From Pseudoteredinibacter isoporae (GTDB lineage: Bacteria > Pseudomonadota > Gammaproteobacteria > Pseudomonadales > Cellvibrionaceae): a stretch of 64,000 nucleotides of DNA. The position numbers and the translations under genes were made by a program. The stretch covers positions 518,185 to 582,184 of the forward strand of contig NZ_JAAONY010000003.1 of the NCBI RefSeq assembly GCF_011602085.1. Reading direction: 5' to 3'. The notes under the pieces are model-generated. The model was not told the DNA's origin and ran no database searches. It saw only the letters and a list, made by a program, of their open reading frames with translations. Positions 54,120 to 64,000 of the stretch are shown here, in pieces (the stretch's first letter is position 1; every line of letters starts with the position of its first letter).

Positions 54120-55040
54120 TTAAGAAGAAGGCATTATTTCCATGATCTGAACACCTGGGTCTTTCTTATCAGATTCTTCAATCCGTGTGCCGAATAGATC
54201 ACTATCGTCTCGTTCTGCTCGAGGCTCTCCAGTGCGATCCAGCTCAAGTGACACAAAGTCAAACAGATCTCTATCCGCCAGCTGGCTGGGCGAAACACGC
54301 TGTATGGCCGCGAAAATGGTATCCGTTCTACCTGGCTGTTTCTGATCCCAATCTTGCAGCATGTGCTTGATAGCCTGACGCTGGAGATTTTCCTGGGACC
54401 CACAGAGATTACAGGGAATGATCGGAAATTCACGGTATTCCGCATAGGTCGCAATATCACTTTCACGGCAGTAAGCCAACGGACGAATAATGATGTTGCG
54501 CTTATCATCGGCTAACAGCTTTGGCGGCATGGCCTTCAGGCGGCCGCCGTAGAACATATTCAAAAACAGGGTTTCGACAATATCGTCCTTGTGATGACCC
54601 AATGCAATTTTGGTCGCGCCAATCTCTTCCGCAAATCCATATAAGGTGCCTCGACGCAAACGGGAACAGAGGCTGCAGGTGGTTTTCCCCTCAGGAATAA
54701 CCTCTTTGACCACGCTATAGGTATCTTTTTCAATAATGTGGTACGGCACCCCAAGCTGTTCCAGATAGTTGGGCAGAACCTCTTCCGGGAAACCCGGCTG
54801 CTTCTGATCCATATTCACGGCAATCAGCTCAAAGTTCACTGGAGCGGTACGCTGGAGGTTCATCAGAATGTCCAACATTGCGTAGGAATCTTTACCGCCC
54901 GACAAGCACACCATAATCTTGTCGCCTTCTTCAATCATATTGAAGTCAATGATGGCATTACCCACATTGCGGCGCAGACGCTTCTGCAGTTTATTGAATT
55001 CTACCCGGGCCTGACGCCCATCGTTTTGTGCTGTACTCAT
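54120..55040 (-). CDS. ttcA: TtcA, tRNA 2-thiocytidine-32 biosynthesis protein
   Basis: The 306-aa protein has the ATP-binding PP-loop SGGKDS at 47-52 and the [4Fe-4S]-ligating Cys pairs TCSLC (122 and 125) and PCNLC (210 and 213). The [19 protein letters not shown] segment is typical of TtcA. It thiolates C32 in a subset of tRNAs, including tRNA-Arg species; a tRNA-Arg gene is by chance in the same window. The length matches E. coli TtcA (311 aa). It lies 246 bp after the giant adhesin gene on the same strand. Confidence 0.97.
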   Translation of the reverse strand: MSTAQNDGRQARVEFNKLQKRLRRNVGNAIIDFNMIEEGDKIMVCLSGGKDSYAMLDILMNLQRTAPVNFELIAVNMDQKQPGFPEEVLPNYLEQLGVPYHIIEKDTYSVVKEVIPEGKTTCSLCSRLRRGTLYGFAEEIGATKIALGHHKDDIVETLFLNMFYGGRLKAMPPKLLADDKRNIIIRPLAYCRESDIATYAEYREFPIIPCNLCGSQENLQRQAIKHMLQDWDQKQPGRTDTIFAAIQRVSPSQLADRDLFDFVSLELDRTGEPRAERDDSDLFGTRIEESDKKDPGVQIMEIMPSS

Positions 55041-55239
55041 GCTCTACTCATAGTGTTTCGAGTTGTCGCCCTGCCTGTTGGCGAAAAAGGCGGCATTGTA
55101 CGGTGTTTGCCCTAGCGGCGCCATGCCCTGCCAACCTCGTTTGAGTGTGATTTCAGAGCACAGCAAAGACCGTATGCCCAGCTCCTGTCAAGGAGGGGAG
55201 ATATGAAGAATGAAGCAAACCGGGGCAGACACCCGGCTG

Positions 55240-55282
55240 TATCAAGCGGGTAATTAGGCCATCCCCAATCACCCGCTTGATA
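55240..55282. repeat. 12-bp inverted repeat after the giant adhesin gene
   Basis: TATCAAGCGGGT (55240-55251) and ACCCGCTTGATA (55271-55282) are exact inverted copies with a 19-base loop, starting 4 bp after the stop codon. No T-tract follows, so it is a possible rho-independent-like or mRNA-stabilising stem. The rest of the gap to ttcA (55041-55239) holds only a small GCCGGG/CCCGGT hairpin. Confidence 0.6.
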
Positions 55283-55286
55283 GGAT

Positions 55287-58200
55287 TCAGATAAGATCCA
55301 CCAAATCACTTTCAGATTTGATATCCGGCAGCTCAGCCATGGCATCATTCCAGACCAGAATCTCAGGGCTTTCGTTAGCGCCTGGAGAGCCCGCAGCCAG
55401 AGACTTCGGTTCCATCGATTCTGCCTCCAGAGCTTTTGGTAGCAAGACATCCAGATTTTGCTCGATCTTATCGAGAGCCAGAACATCCTGCAGTTCAACG
55501 GCGTAGGAAGCTCCATCGCTTGAGGCGAAATTAAACTCAGCCTTTGAATCAACATCCGTCGGTTCGTTAAACAGCAGATCGTCTTGCTCAGCCAACAAGC
55601 CCCCTACGGTAGATTTCTTCTTCGGCGTGCTCTGAGAGCTTTCCTGAGCATCATCAATGGTATCTTGTTGCGACTGCTCCGGTGCTTTTCTTAGCGGCGA
55701 GGCAGATACATTTTGCGTATCAAAGATTGAAACGGTCAGTGTTCCGGTGCTGCTTTCTGAATCCACTACAGAACCATTAGCAGTTTCATTTACAACCGCT
55801 GTGACCTGCAAATCATAGTCTACCGTTGAACCATTCGCAGCGTTATTCGTGCTTCGTACAAACAGGTTATTCAGATCCGCACTGGTAATATCAACACTGT
55901 TGTTTCCGCCGCCGGCGGTGAACAACAAGGTATTCCCGTCATACACTTCCCATCCATCAGGAATATTACCCAGTGTAATGGAGGCGATCGATTCTGATCC
56001 ATCGGTATCCTGCAACTGAACTGAAATGCCCGAAAGTTTGATCTTCGCACCCTCGCCACCCTTGTTCAGTTCAATCGGATAATAACCGCCGACATTACTG
56101 TTATGGTTTGAGTTACCCGCTGTTGGACCAGGCACAAACTCAGAGTACTGAGCACCGGTTGCTTCCAACGTATCGACATCCCTGAACACAACAACGTTGC
56201 TGCTGCTCAAAGCTTGCGGTCCACCACCATCAAGATGAATTCGAATGGAAAAGTCGCCCGGCCCCGAATGGTTATAGACGTAGGTTTCCAAGGTGTAATA
56301 GCCCGTCGCTGGAACCGTGTAAGTACCCGCTGCCGTATAAGATCCCGCACCTTGGGAAACGGTTTGAGCCGTTGCTGTACTGTAAGATCCCCAGGTATTG
56401 CCGCTGGTATGGAACAAGACATTGCCGCCGAGTTCGATCTTAGCTGCATCATCCATATACCCCGAGAAGGAAACAGTTTGCCCTTCCTCAAGATAAATTA
56501 AAGACGTTACTTTTTGCAGCTGTCGCGCACCAATGTTGGTTGCACCATTGTTGCCCGAGGCATTATAAGGTTGCGTTGGTGTGCTGACGGTTCCGCTTAA
56601 TCCCGCGCTGATATTTTCCAGCTGATTCCCCGCCTGAGGACCGGTCGCTGCGTTGTTGTATACCTCACGAGTGAAACGGTCGGAGCTTGGAATTTCAACC
56701 AAGTCGATATGCTGGTTATTGCCATTGTTGTAGTTCACCAGAGATGTGTCGATCAATGCGGGATCGGCATCCGGTGTGACATCGAGCGTAAAGCTTGCTG
56801 GTGTTGAACTCCAGGCATTGCCATCATTTACGCTGAAGGTAAACGATGCATAGTCCGCTTGCTGATCGCCAGTTCCACTTCCACCATAAGCATCGGAACC
56901 CGACTCATGTTGATCGGGTACAAACTGAAGCCCCGTATTTGGCGCCGTTGTGTTATTTAATTCCGCAACGGTAATCACCTGACCGGCGGTTACCGCCACG
57001 CCGTTTAACATCAAGGTGCCATCAGCAGGCAATGAATCAATCCGCACTGAGGTCAATTGATCGCCCGTATCGATATCAGAAAAACCAAAGTCGGAACTGC
57101 CTAACGGTATCGCAACATCTTCGTTACCCGACTTGGAACTCGCAACCGCTTGCGGCCCCTGATTGGTGCCAGTTACGGTAATGGTGACGGTTGTTGTTGA
57201 GAAACTGCCGTCCGCATCTTTCAAGGTATAGCTGAAAGTATCCGTAGCGCTTGCCCCCAAGGCCAGTGCAGCTGCAGCTGCGCCCGGGGTGTAGGTGTAA
57301 GAGCCATCAGCCTGGAGTGTTAACGAACCCAAGCTGCCCGCGATAGCGGTTCCCACACCTCCGGAAATATCGCCCGTCTGTGTGCCCGCAACTACGCCGG
57401 TGATACTTGCAGCATCAGCACCATCCACATCGGCACCGCCGGCGTCGGTACGAACATTACCCGTAGCATTGCTGTCCGCATCCGTAGAATCCGTATCGGC
57501 GTTAGCAACCGGTGCGGTATCGGTGATTAAAATATCCAAAGTGCCGTTGGCTGTGGTTCCATCACTATCGGTTACGACAACCGCCAAGCTATCGACAATT
57601 TCACCACCGCTATGATCTTTAGCGGTACCACTTGGATCATAGTTGTAGGTGACCACACCGGTCGAAGAGTTATAACCAGTAATTGTCATCACCCCTTCAG
57701 GGGTATTTACGGTGATGTTCGTGGTTGACGCATTATTGAGTGCTGCCGCAGTAATTGTTTGACCAGCAATGCTCAATGAGCCTAAACCGTCCGGTGCTGT
57801 GATCGTAAACGTATTTCCTGTCGCGGTTTCATCTTCAGCAACACTTTCATCACCCGTTGCACCGGCGTTGTTGTCGGTAATAGTGACGGTTGGTAAACCA
57901 TCGGTTGTTCCCGTGACAGTAATCGATACCGTTGTGGTTGAGAAACTGCCGTCGTCATCTTTAAGCGTATAGCTGAACGTATCGGTAGCGGTGGCGCCTT
58001 CAGCCAATGCTGCGGCGCCCGCACCTGGGGTGTAGGTATAAGAACCATCGGCTTGAATCGTGAGCGAACCCAAGGTACCAGCAATGGCTGTGTTTACACC
58101 GCCGGAGATATCGCCCGTTTGTGTGCCTGCCGCAACACCGCTAATTTCAGCCGCGTCGGCACCATCCACATCAGCACCGCCAACATCCGTTCTCACATTA

Positions 58201-61200
58201 CCCGTTGCGTTGCTGTCTGCATCGGTGGAATCGGTATCCGCGTTGGCAACCGGAGCGGTGTCGGTGATTAAAATATCGAGACTGTCGTTGGCCGTCGTGC
58301 CGTCACTGTCGGTGACAACAATAGCAAAGTTGTGAACAACTTCGGCACCGCTGTGATCTTGCGAGGTACCCGCCGGATCGTAGTTATACGTCACCACGCC
58401 CGTTGCCGAGTTGTAATCAGTGATGGTTAAAGCGCCGTTACCATTACTGACCGTGATGTTTGTGGTTGAGGCATTGTTAAGAGCGGCAGCCGTAATCGTT
58501 TGGCCGGCAACACTGATCGAACCCAAACCATCCGGCGCACTGATCGTAAAGGTATTACCCGTTAAGGTCGCGTCTTCTTGAACACTTTCATCGCCAGTGG
58601 CACCGGCATTGTTATCAGTAATCGTAACGGTGGGTGCACCATCGGTTGTTCCCGTGACGGTAATCGTTACCGTTGTGGTTGAGAAACTGCCGTCGTTATC
58701 TTTGAGGGTGTAACTGAAGGTATCCGTCGCCGTGGCACCTTCGGCCAGTGCTGCCGCACCCGCACCTGGGGTGTAGGTGTAAGAACCATCGGCTTGAATC
58801 GTGAGCGAACCTAAAGTGCCAGCGATTGGAGTATTAACACCACCAGAGATATCGCCAGTCTGCGTGCCCGCAACAACACCGCTAATTTCAGCGGCATCGG
58901 CGCCATCGACATCAGCACCGCCAGCGTCGGTACGAACATTACCCGTTGCGTTGCTGTCCGCATCAGTGGAATCGGTATCGGCGTTAGAAACCGGCGCGGT
59001 GTCGGTGATTAAAATATCAAGACTGTCGCTGGCCGTCGTGCCATCGCTGTCGGTGACAACCACTGCAATGTTATCGACCACTTCACCGCTGGTGTGATCT
59101 TTTGCCGTACCGGCTGGATCATAATTGTAGGTAACTACGCCCGTTGCCGAGTTGTAGTCCGTAATCGTCAACAAACCTTGTGCCGTGTTGACGGCAATGT
59201 TTGTAGTTGAAGCGTTATTCAATGCAGCGGCAGTAATGTTTTGCCCTGCAACACTGATGGAACCCAAACCGTCCGGTGCTGTGATCGTAAACGTGCTGCC
59301 CGTTAAGGTCGCGTCTTCTTGAACACTTTCATCACCGGTGGCACCGGCGTTGTTGTCGGTAATGGTGACGGTTGGCAAACCATCGGTTGTTCCCGTGACA
59401 GTAATCGTTACCGTTGTGGTTGAGAAACTGCCGTCGTCATCTTTAAGCGTATAGCTGAACGTATCGGTAGCGGTGGCGCCTTCAGCCAATGCTGCGGCGC
59501 CCGCACCTGGAGTGTAGGTATAAGAACCATCGGCTTGAATCGTGAGCGAACCCAAGGTACCAGCAATGGCTGTGTTTACACCGCCGGAGATATCGCCCGT
59601 TTGTGTGCCTGCCGCAACACCGCTAATTTCAGCCGCGTCGGCGCCATCCACATCGGCACCGCCAACATCCGTTCTCACATTACCCGTTGCGTTGCTGTCT
59701 GCATCGGTGGAATCGGTATCCGCGTTGGCAACCGGAGCGGTGTCGGTGATTAAAATATCGAGACTGTCGTTGGCCGTCGTGCCGTCACTGTCGGTGACAA
59801 CAATAGCAAAGTTGTGAACAACTTCGGCACCGCTGTGATCTTGCGAGGTACCCGCCGGATCGTAGTTGTAGGTAACAACACCGGTACCTGCGTCATAGTT
59901 AGTGATGGTTAAAACGCCGTTACCATTACTGACCGTGATGTTCGTGGTTGACGCATTGTTGAGTGCCGCAGCGGTAATACTTTGCCCTGCAATGCTCAGT
60001 GAACCCAAACCATCCGGTGCCGTAATCGTAAACGTGTTGCCCGTTAAGGTCGCGTCTTCTTGGACACTTTCATCACCGGTGGCACCGGCGTTGTTGTCGG
60101 TAATGGTGACGGTTGGTAAACCATCGGTTGTTCCCGTGACAGTAATCGTTACCGTTGTGGTTGAGAAACTGCCGTCGTCATCTTTAAGCGTATAGCTGAA
60201 CGTATCGGTAGCGGTGGCGCCTTCAGCCAATGCTGCGGCGCCCGCACCTGGGGTGTAGGTATAAGAACCATCGGCTTGAATCGTGAGCGAACCCAAGGTA
60301 CCAGCAATGGCTGTGTTTACACCGCCGGAGATATCGCCCGTTTGTGTGCCTGCCGCAACACCGCTAATTTCAGCCGCGTCGGCGCCATCCACATCGGCAC
60401 CGCCAACATCCGTTCTCACATTACCCGTTGCGTTGCTGTCTGCATCGGTGGAATCGGTATCCGCGTTGGCAACTGGAGCGGTGTCGGTGATTAAAATATC
60501 GAGACTGTCGTTGGCCGTCGTGCCGTCACTGTCGGTGACAACAATAGCAAAGTTGTGAACAACTTCGGCACCGCTGTGATCTTGCGAGGTACCCGCCGGA
60601 TCGTAGTTATACGTCACCACGCCCGTTGCCGAGTTGTAATCAGTGATGGTTAAAACGCCGTTACCATTACTGACCGTGATGTTTGTGGTTGAGGCATTGT
60701 TAAGAGCGGCAGCCGTAATCGTTTGGCCGGCAACACTGATCGAACCCAAACCGTCCGGCGCACTGATCGTAAACGTGTTGCCCGTTAAGGTCGCATCTTC
60801 TTGAACACTTTCGTCACCGGTTGCACCGGCGTTGTTGTCGGTAATCGTAACCGTCGGTGCGCCATCAGTCGTTCCCGTAACCGTAATAGTCACAGTCGTT
60901 GTTGAGAAACTGCCGTCGTTATCTTTTAAGGTGTAGCTAAAGGTATCCGTCGCCGTGGCACCTTCGGCCAGTGCTGCAGCGCCTGCACCAGGGGTGTAGG
61001 TGTAAGAACCGTCCGCTTGAATGGTGAGTGAACCTAAGGTACCGGCAATCGCGGTGTTAACACCACCAGAGATATCGCCAGTCTGCGTGCCCGCAACAAC
61101 GCCAGTAATCTCAGCGGCATCGGCGCCGTCGATATCAGCTCCGCCAACATCCGTTCTCACATTACCCGTTGCGTTGGTGTCGGCGTTGGTGGCATCCGTA

Positions 61201-64000
61201 TCGGCGTTGGCAACCGGTGCGGTATCGGTGATTAAAATATCGAGACTATCACTGGCCGTCGTGCCGTCACTGTCCGTAACAACCACTGCAATGTTATCGA
61301 TCACTTCACCGCTGGTGTGATCTTTCGCGGTACCGGTTGGATCGTAATTGTAGGTAACTACACCCGTAGCCGAGTTGTAGTCGGTAATCGTCAACAGACC
61401 TTGTGATGTGTTGATGGCAATATTTGTGGTTGAAGCGTTGTTTAAAGCGGCTGCCGTAATTGATTGGCCCGCCACACTGATCGAACCCAAACCGTCCGGT
61501 GCAGTGATCGTGAATGTATTGCCAGAAAGCGTTCCATCCTCAACAACACTTTCGTCGCCAGTGGCGCCCGCATTGTTATCAGTAATCGTAACGGTGGGTG
61601 CACCGTCCGTAGTACCCGTGACAGTAATGGTCACGGTGGTCGTTGAGAAACTGCCGTCGTCATCTTTTAAGGTGTAACTGAAGGTATCGGTCGCCGTTGC
61701 ACCTTCGGCCAATGCTGCGGCGCCTGCACCTGGAGTGTAGGTATAAGAACCATCAGTTTGAATCGTGAGCGAACCTAAGGTACCGGCAATCGCTGTGTTT
61801 ACACCTCCGGAGATATCGCCAGTCTGCGTGCCCGCAACCACACCAGTAATTTCAGCGGCGTCCGCACCATCCACATCAGCACCGCCAACATCCGTTCTCA
61901 CATTACCCGTTGCGTTGCTGTCCGCATCGGTAGCATCAGTATCCGCATTGGCAACCGGTGCGGTATCGGTGATTAAAATATCGAGACTGTCGCTGGCCGT
62001 CGTGCCATCGCTGTCGGTGACAACCACTGCAATGTTATCGACCACCTCACCGCTGGTGTGATCTTTGGCGGTACCGGCTGGATCGTAATTGTAGGTGACC
62101 ACACCCGTTGTCGAGTTGTAATCGGTAATCGTCAACAGGCCTTGTGATGTGTTGACGGCAATGCTGCTTGTAGAAGCGTTGTTTAAAGCGGCTGCCGTAA
62201 TTGATTGGCCCGCCACACTGATGGAACCCAAACCATCCGGCGTATTAATGGTGAAGGTATTACCCGTTAAGGCCGCGTCTTCTTGAACACTTTCATCACC
62301 GGTGGCACCGGCGTTGTTGTCGGTAATGGTGACGGTTGGTAAACCATCGGTTGTTCCCGTGACAGTAATCGTTACCGTTGTGGTTGAGAAACTGCCGTCG
62401 TCATCTTTAAGCGTATAACTGAATGTATCGGTCGCGGTGGCGCCTTCAGCCAATGCTGCGGCACCCGCACCTGGGGTGTAGGTATAAGAACCATCGGCTT
62501 GGATGGTTAATGAGCCAAGCGTGCCAGCAATTGGGGTGTTCACACCCCCGGAGATATCACCGGTTTGTGTGCCAGCGACTACGCCCGTAATTTCAGCCGC
62601 GTCGGCGCCATCCACATCAGCTCCGCCCACATCGGTTCTCACATTGCCCGTTGCGTTGCTGTCGGCGTCCGTTGAATCCGTATCCGCGTTAGCAACCGGC
62701 GCAGTGTCGGTGATTAAAATATCTAACGTACCATTCGCGGTTGTTCCATCGCTATCCGTAACAACCACTGCAATGTTATCGACCACTTCACCGCTGGTAT
62801 GGTCTTTGGCGGTACCCGCTGGATCGTAATTGTAGGTGACTACGCCCGTTGCCGAGTTGTAATCGGTAATCGTCAACAGGCCTTGTGACGTGTTGACGGC
62901 AATGTTCGTGGTTGAAGCGTTATTTAATGCCGCAGCTGTAATCGTTTGACCAGCAATGCTCAATGAACCCAAACCGTCCGGTGCTGTGATCGTAAAGGTA
63001 TTGCCAGAAAGCGCTCCATCCTCGACAACACTTTCGTCACCCGTTGCACCGGCGTTGTTGTCAGTGATGGTAACCGTCGGCGCGCCATCAGTCGTTCCCG
63101 TAACCGTAATAGTCACAGTCGTTGTTGAGAAACTGCCGTCGTTATCTTTTAAGGTGTAGCTAAAGGTATCCGTCGCCGTGGCACCTTCGGCCAGTGCTGC
63201 CGCACCCGCACCTGGGGTATAGGTGTAAGAACCATCGGCTTGAACGGTTAATGAGCCAAGCGTGCCAGCAATTGGGGTATTAACACCACCAGAGATATCA
63301 CCGATTTGTGTACCCGCTACTACGCCGGTGATTTCAGCCGCGTCCGCGCCATCCACATCGGCACCGCCAACATCGGTTCTCACATTTCCGCTTGCGTTGG
63401 TGTCGGCGTCCGTTGAATCCGTATCCGCGTTGGCAACCGGAGCGGTGTCGGTGATTAAAATATCGAGACTGTCGTTGGCCGTCGTGCCGTCACTGTCGGT
63501 GACAACAATAGCAAAGTTATGAACAATCTCTGCGCCACTGTGATCTTGCGAGGTACCCGCTGGATCGTAGTTGTACGTCACCACACCCGTTGCCGAGTTG
63601 TAGTCGGTAATCGTCAACAGGCCTTGTGTAGTGTTAACGGCAATATTTGTGGTTGAAGCGTTGTTTAATGCCGCAGCCGTAATCGTTTGGCCAGCAATGC
63701 TCAATGAACCTAAACCATCAGGTGTGTTAATGGTGAAGGTATTGCCCGTTAAGGCCGCGTCTTCTTGGACACTTTCGTCACCGGTTGCACCGGCGTTGTT
63801 GTCGGTAATCGTAACCGTTGGTACACCATCAGTCGTGCCGGTTACCGTAATAGTCACAGTCGTTGTTGAGAAACTGCCGTCGTTATCTTTTAAGGTGTAG
63901 CTGAAGGTATCGGTAGCGGTGGCACCTTCAGCCAATGCTGCCGCGCCTGCACCTGGGGTGTAGGTGTAAGAACCATCGGCTTGAATCGTGAGCGAACCCA
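55287..64000 (-). CDS. Giant VCBS-repeat adhesin, C-terminal part (partial)
   Basis: The frame stays open through the right edge, so at least 2904 residues are present and the N-terminus is missing. A TTG near 63935 is an ordinary Leu codon within a repeat, not the start. From the N-terminal side: nine 247-residue units, each a VCBS-type domain (GNVRTDVGGADVDGADAAEI, then GSYTYTPGAGAAALAEGATA) plus a T1SS-143-like domain (TVTITDNNAGATGDESV, GVVTYNYDPAGT). Then a cadherin-like module (about 57170-56750) and a PA14-like carbohydrate-binding-type module (about 56710-56190; FSGYMDDAAKIELGG, YYTLETYVYNHSGPGDF). A further Ig-like module and an acidic 145-residue tail ending ESDLVDLI complete it. 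Type I secretion to the surface is probable; RTX nonapeptides are not seen. Confidence 0.85.
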   Translation of the reverse strand, partial: GSLTIQADGSYTYTPGAGAAALAEGATATDTFSYTLKDNDGSFSTTTVTITVTGTTDGVPTVTITDNNAGATGDESVQEDAALTGNTFTINTPDGLGSLSIAGQTITAAALNNASTTNIAVNTTQGLLTITDYNSATGVVTYNYDPAGTSQDHSGAEIVHNFAIVVTDSDGTTANDSLDILITDTAPVANADTDSTDADTNASGNVRTDVGGADVDGADAAEITGVVAGTQIGDISGGVNTPIAGTLGSLTVQADGSYTYTPGAGAAALAEGATATDTFSYTLKDNDGSFSTTTVTITVTGTTDGAPTVTITDNNAGATGDESVVEDGALSGNTFTITAPDGLGSLSIAGQTITAAALNNASTTNIAVNTSQGLLTITDYNSATGVVTYNYDPAGTAKDHTSGEVVDNIAVVVTDSDGTTANGTLDILITDTAPVANADTDSTDADSNATGNVRTDVGGADVDGADAAEITGVVAGTQTGDISGGVNTPIAGTLGSLTIQADGSYTYTPGAGAAALAEGATATDTFSYTLKDDDGSFSTTTVTITVTGTTDGLPTVTITDNNAGATGDESVQEDAALTGNTFTINTPDGLGSISVAGQSITAAALNNASTSSIAVNTSQGLLTITDYNSTTGVVTYNYDPAGTAKDHTSGEVVDNIAVVVTDSDGTTASDSLDILITDTAPVANADTDATDADSNATGNVRTDVGGADVDGADAAEITGVVAGTQTGDISGGVNTAIAGTLGSLTIQTDGSYTYTPGAGAAALAEGATATDTFSYTLKDDDGSFSTTTVTITVTGTTDGAPTVTITDNNAGATGDESVVEDGTLSGNTFTITAPDGLGSISVAGQSITAAALNNASTTNIAINTSQGLLTITDYNSATGVVTYNYDPTGTAKDHTSGEVIDNIAVVVTDSDGTTASDSLDILITDTAPVANADTDATNADTNATGNVRTDVGGADIDGADAAEITGVVAGTQTGDISGGVNTAIAGTLGSLTIQADGSYTYTPGAGAAALAEGATATDTFSYTLKDNDGSFSTTTVTITVTGTTDGAPTVTITDNNAGATGDESVQEDATLTGNTFTISAPDGLGSISVAGQTITAAALNNASTTNITVSNGNGVLTITDYNSATGVVTYNYDPAGTSQDHSGAEVVHNFAIVVTDSDGTTANDSLDILITDTAPVANADTDSTDADSNATGNVRTDVGGADVDGADAAEISGVAAGTQTGDISGGVNTAIAGTLGSLTIQADGSYTYTPGAGAAALAEGATATDTFSYTLKDDDGSFSTTTVTITVTGTTDGLPTVTITDNNAGATGDESVQEDATLTGNTFTITAPDGLGSLSIAGQSITAAALNNASTTNITVSNGNGVLTITNYDAGTGVVTYNYDPAGTSQDHSGAEVVHNFAIVVTDSDGTTANDSLDILITDTAPVANADTDSTDADSNATGNVRTDVGGADVDGADAAEISGVAAGTQTGDISGGVNTAIAGTLGSLTIQADGSYTYTPGAGAAALAEGATATDTFSYTLKDDDGSFSTTTVTITVTGTTDGLPTVTITDNNAGATGDESVQEDATLTGSTFTITAPDGLGSISVAGQNITAAALNNASTTNIAVNTAQGLLTITDYNSATGVVTYNYDPAGTAKDHTSGEVVDNIAVVVTDSDGTTASDSLDILITDTAPVSNADTDSTDADSNATGNVRTDAGGADVDGADAAEISGVVAGTQTGDISGGVNTPIAGTLGSLTIQADGSYTYTPGAGAAALAEGATATDTFSYTLKDNDGSFSTTTVTITVTGTTDGAPTVTITDNNAGATGDESVQEDATLTGNTFTISAPDGLGSISVAGQTITAAALNNASTTNITVSNGNGALTITDYNSATGVVTYNYDPAGTSQDHSGAEVVHNFAIVVTDSDGTTANDSLDILITDTAPVANADTDSTDADSNATGNVRTDVGGADVDGADAAEISGVAAGTQTGDISGGVNTAIAGTLGSLTIQADGSYTYTPGAGAAALAEGATATDTFSYTLKDDDGSFSTTTVSITVTGTTDGLPTVTITDNNAGATGDESVAEDETATGNTFTITAPDGLGSLSIAGQTITAAALNNASTTNITVNTPEGVMTITGYNSSTGVVTYNYDPSGTAKDHSGGEIVDSLAVVVTDSDGTTANGTLDILITDTAPVANADTDSTDADSNATGNVRTDAGGADVDGADAASITGVVAGTQTGDISGGVGTAIAGSLGSLTLQADGSYTYTPGAAAAALALGASATDTFSYTLKDADGSFSTTTVTITVTGTNQGPQAVASSKSGNEDVAIPLGSSDFGFSDIDTGDQLTSVRIDSLPADGTLMLNGVAVTAGQVITVAELNNTTAPNTGLQFVPDQHESGSDAYGGSGTGDQQADYASFTFSVNDGNAWSSTPASFTLDVTPDADPALIDTSLVNYNNGNNQHIDLVEIPSSDRFTREVYNNAATGPQAGNQLENISAGLSGTVSTPTQPYNASGNNGATNIGARQLQKVTSLIYLEEGQTVSFSGYMDDAAKIELGGNVLFHTSGNTWGSYSTATAQTVSQGAGSYTAAGTYTVPATGYYTLETYVYNHSGPGDFSIRIHLDGGGPQALSSSNVVVFRDVDTLEATGAQYSEFVPGPTAGNSNHNSNVGGYYPIELNKGGEGAKIKLSGISVQLQDTDGSESIASITLGNIPDGWEVYDGNTLLFTAGGGNNSVDITSADLNNLFVRSTNNAANGSTVDYDLQVTAVVNETANGSVVDSESSTGTLTVSIFDTQNVSASPLRKAPEQSQQDTIDDAQESSQSTPKKKSTVGGLLAEQDDLLFNEPTDVDSKAEFNFASSDGASYAVELQDVLALDKIEQNLDVLLPKALEAESMEPKSLAAGSPGANESPEILVWNDAMAELPDIKSESDLVDLI
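57160..64000. repeat. 741-bp in-frame tandem repeat array in the adhesin gene
   Basis: Homologous positions recur every 741 bp (for example near 58060, 58801, 59542, 60283, 61024, 61765, 62506), giving about nine units of 247 codons plus partial units at each end. DNA identity is very high between some units (those starting near 58060, 59542 and 60283) and lower in the terminal unit next to 57160. The array continues past the window edge. Confidence 0.92.

Noticed and set aside
57382..63900. Series of plus-strand open frames of 60-110 codons, repeated every 741 bp, opposite the adhesin gene
   Set aside because: They are shadows of the VCBS repeats produced by the biased codon use of the minus-strand gene; they recur only because the gene repeats, and have no ribosome binding sites.
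63935..64000. Start codon of the giant adhesin at 63935
   Set aside because: The codon is TTG, encoding the Leu of AALAEGATA, a residue conserved in every repeat; the frame continues upstream to the window edge.
57160..64000. CRISPR array or satellite-like repeat
   Set aside because: The 741-bp units are in-frame coding repeats with no short repeat/spacer structure.

Overview
The window (64 kb, moderate GC) comes from a gammaproteobacterium with polar-type flagella. FleQ, FleS and FleR orthologs and the gene order flagellin-flaG-fliD / fleQ / fleSR / fliEFGH(I) match the Pseudomonas-type hierarchy. Combined with Ig/VCBS-type exoproteins and an arsenosugar gene trio, this suggests a marine, surface-associated species, perhaps in or near the Cellvibrionaceae. 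That assignment is inference; no 16S or core-gene comparison was possible.

Layout. (1) 1-4.2 kb: basal-body operon fliE-fliF-fliG-fliH and the first codons of a probable fliI, all on the minus strand behind a sigma-54-type promoter. (2) 4.2-5.2 kb: non-coding DNA with inverted repeats and one 54-aa gene. (3) 5.2-9.1 kb: a plus-strand 1314-aa repeat-rich exoprotein embedded in the flagellar locus. (4) 9.2-13.6 kb: fleR, fleS and fleQ. (5) 13.8-23.8 kb: fliD, then two tandem flagellin-flaG pairs. (6) 24.6-27.8 kb, plus strand: fliS and fliT behind a sigma-28 site, then a TPR-methyltransferase. (7) 27.9-43.4 kb, minus strand: flgFGHIJKL and flgBCDE, two sigma-54 units separated by a strong terminator, then cheR and cheV. 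(8) 43.6-45.5 kb, plus strand: flgA (sigma-54) and flgMN (sigma-28). (9) 45.5-48.0 kb, minus strand: an arsenosugar-type operon (radical SAM ArsS plus two glycosyltransferase-like genes). (10) 48.2-55.0 kb: tRNA-Arg(CCU), rsmE, a GGDEF/EAL protein, ald with a divergent Lrp-type regulator, a hypothetical gene and ttcA. (11) 55.3 kb to the right edge: the C-terminal 2.9 thousand residues of a giant adhesin built of 741-bp tandem repeats; its N-terminus lies outside the window.

How it works together. FleQ (with the LFRS c-di-GMP-binding motif known from Pseudomonas) would activate the sigma-54 promoter before fleSR. FleR/FleQ and sigma-54 would then drive fliE, flgB, flgF, flgA and the distal flagellin. 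Sigma-28 sites precede fliS and flgMN, so the anti-sigma factor and the chaperones are late genes. The clearest oddity is size: FlgE (817 aa), FlgK (1022), FliD (1148) and both flagellins (841 each) are about 1.7-2.5 times the usual lengths, while rod, ring and motor proteins are of normal size. This points to an externally elaborated hook and filament.
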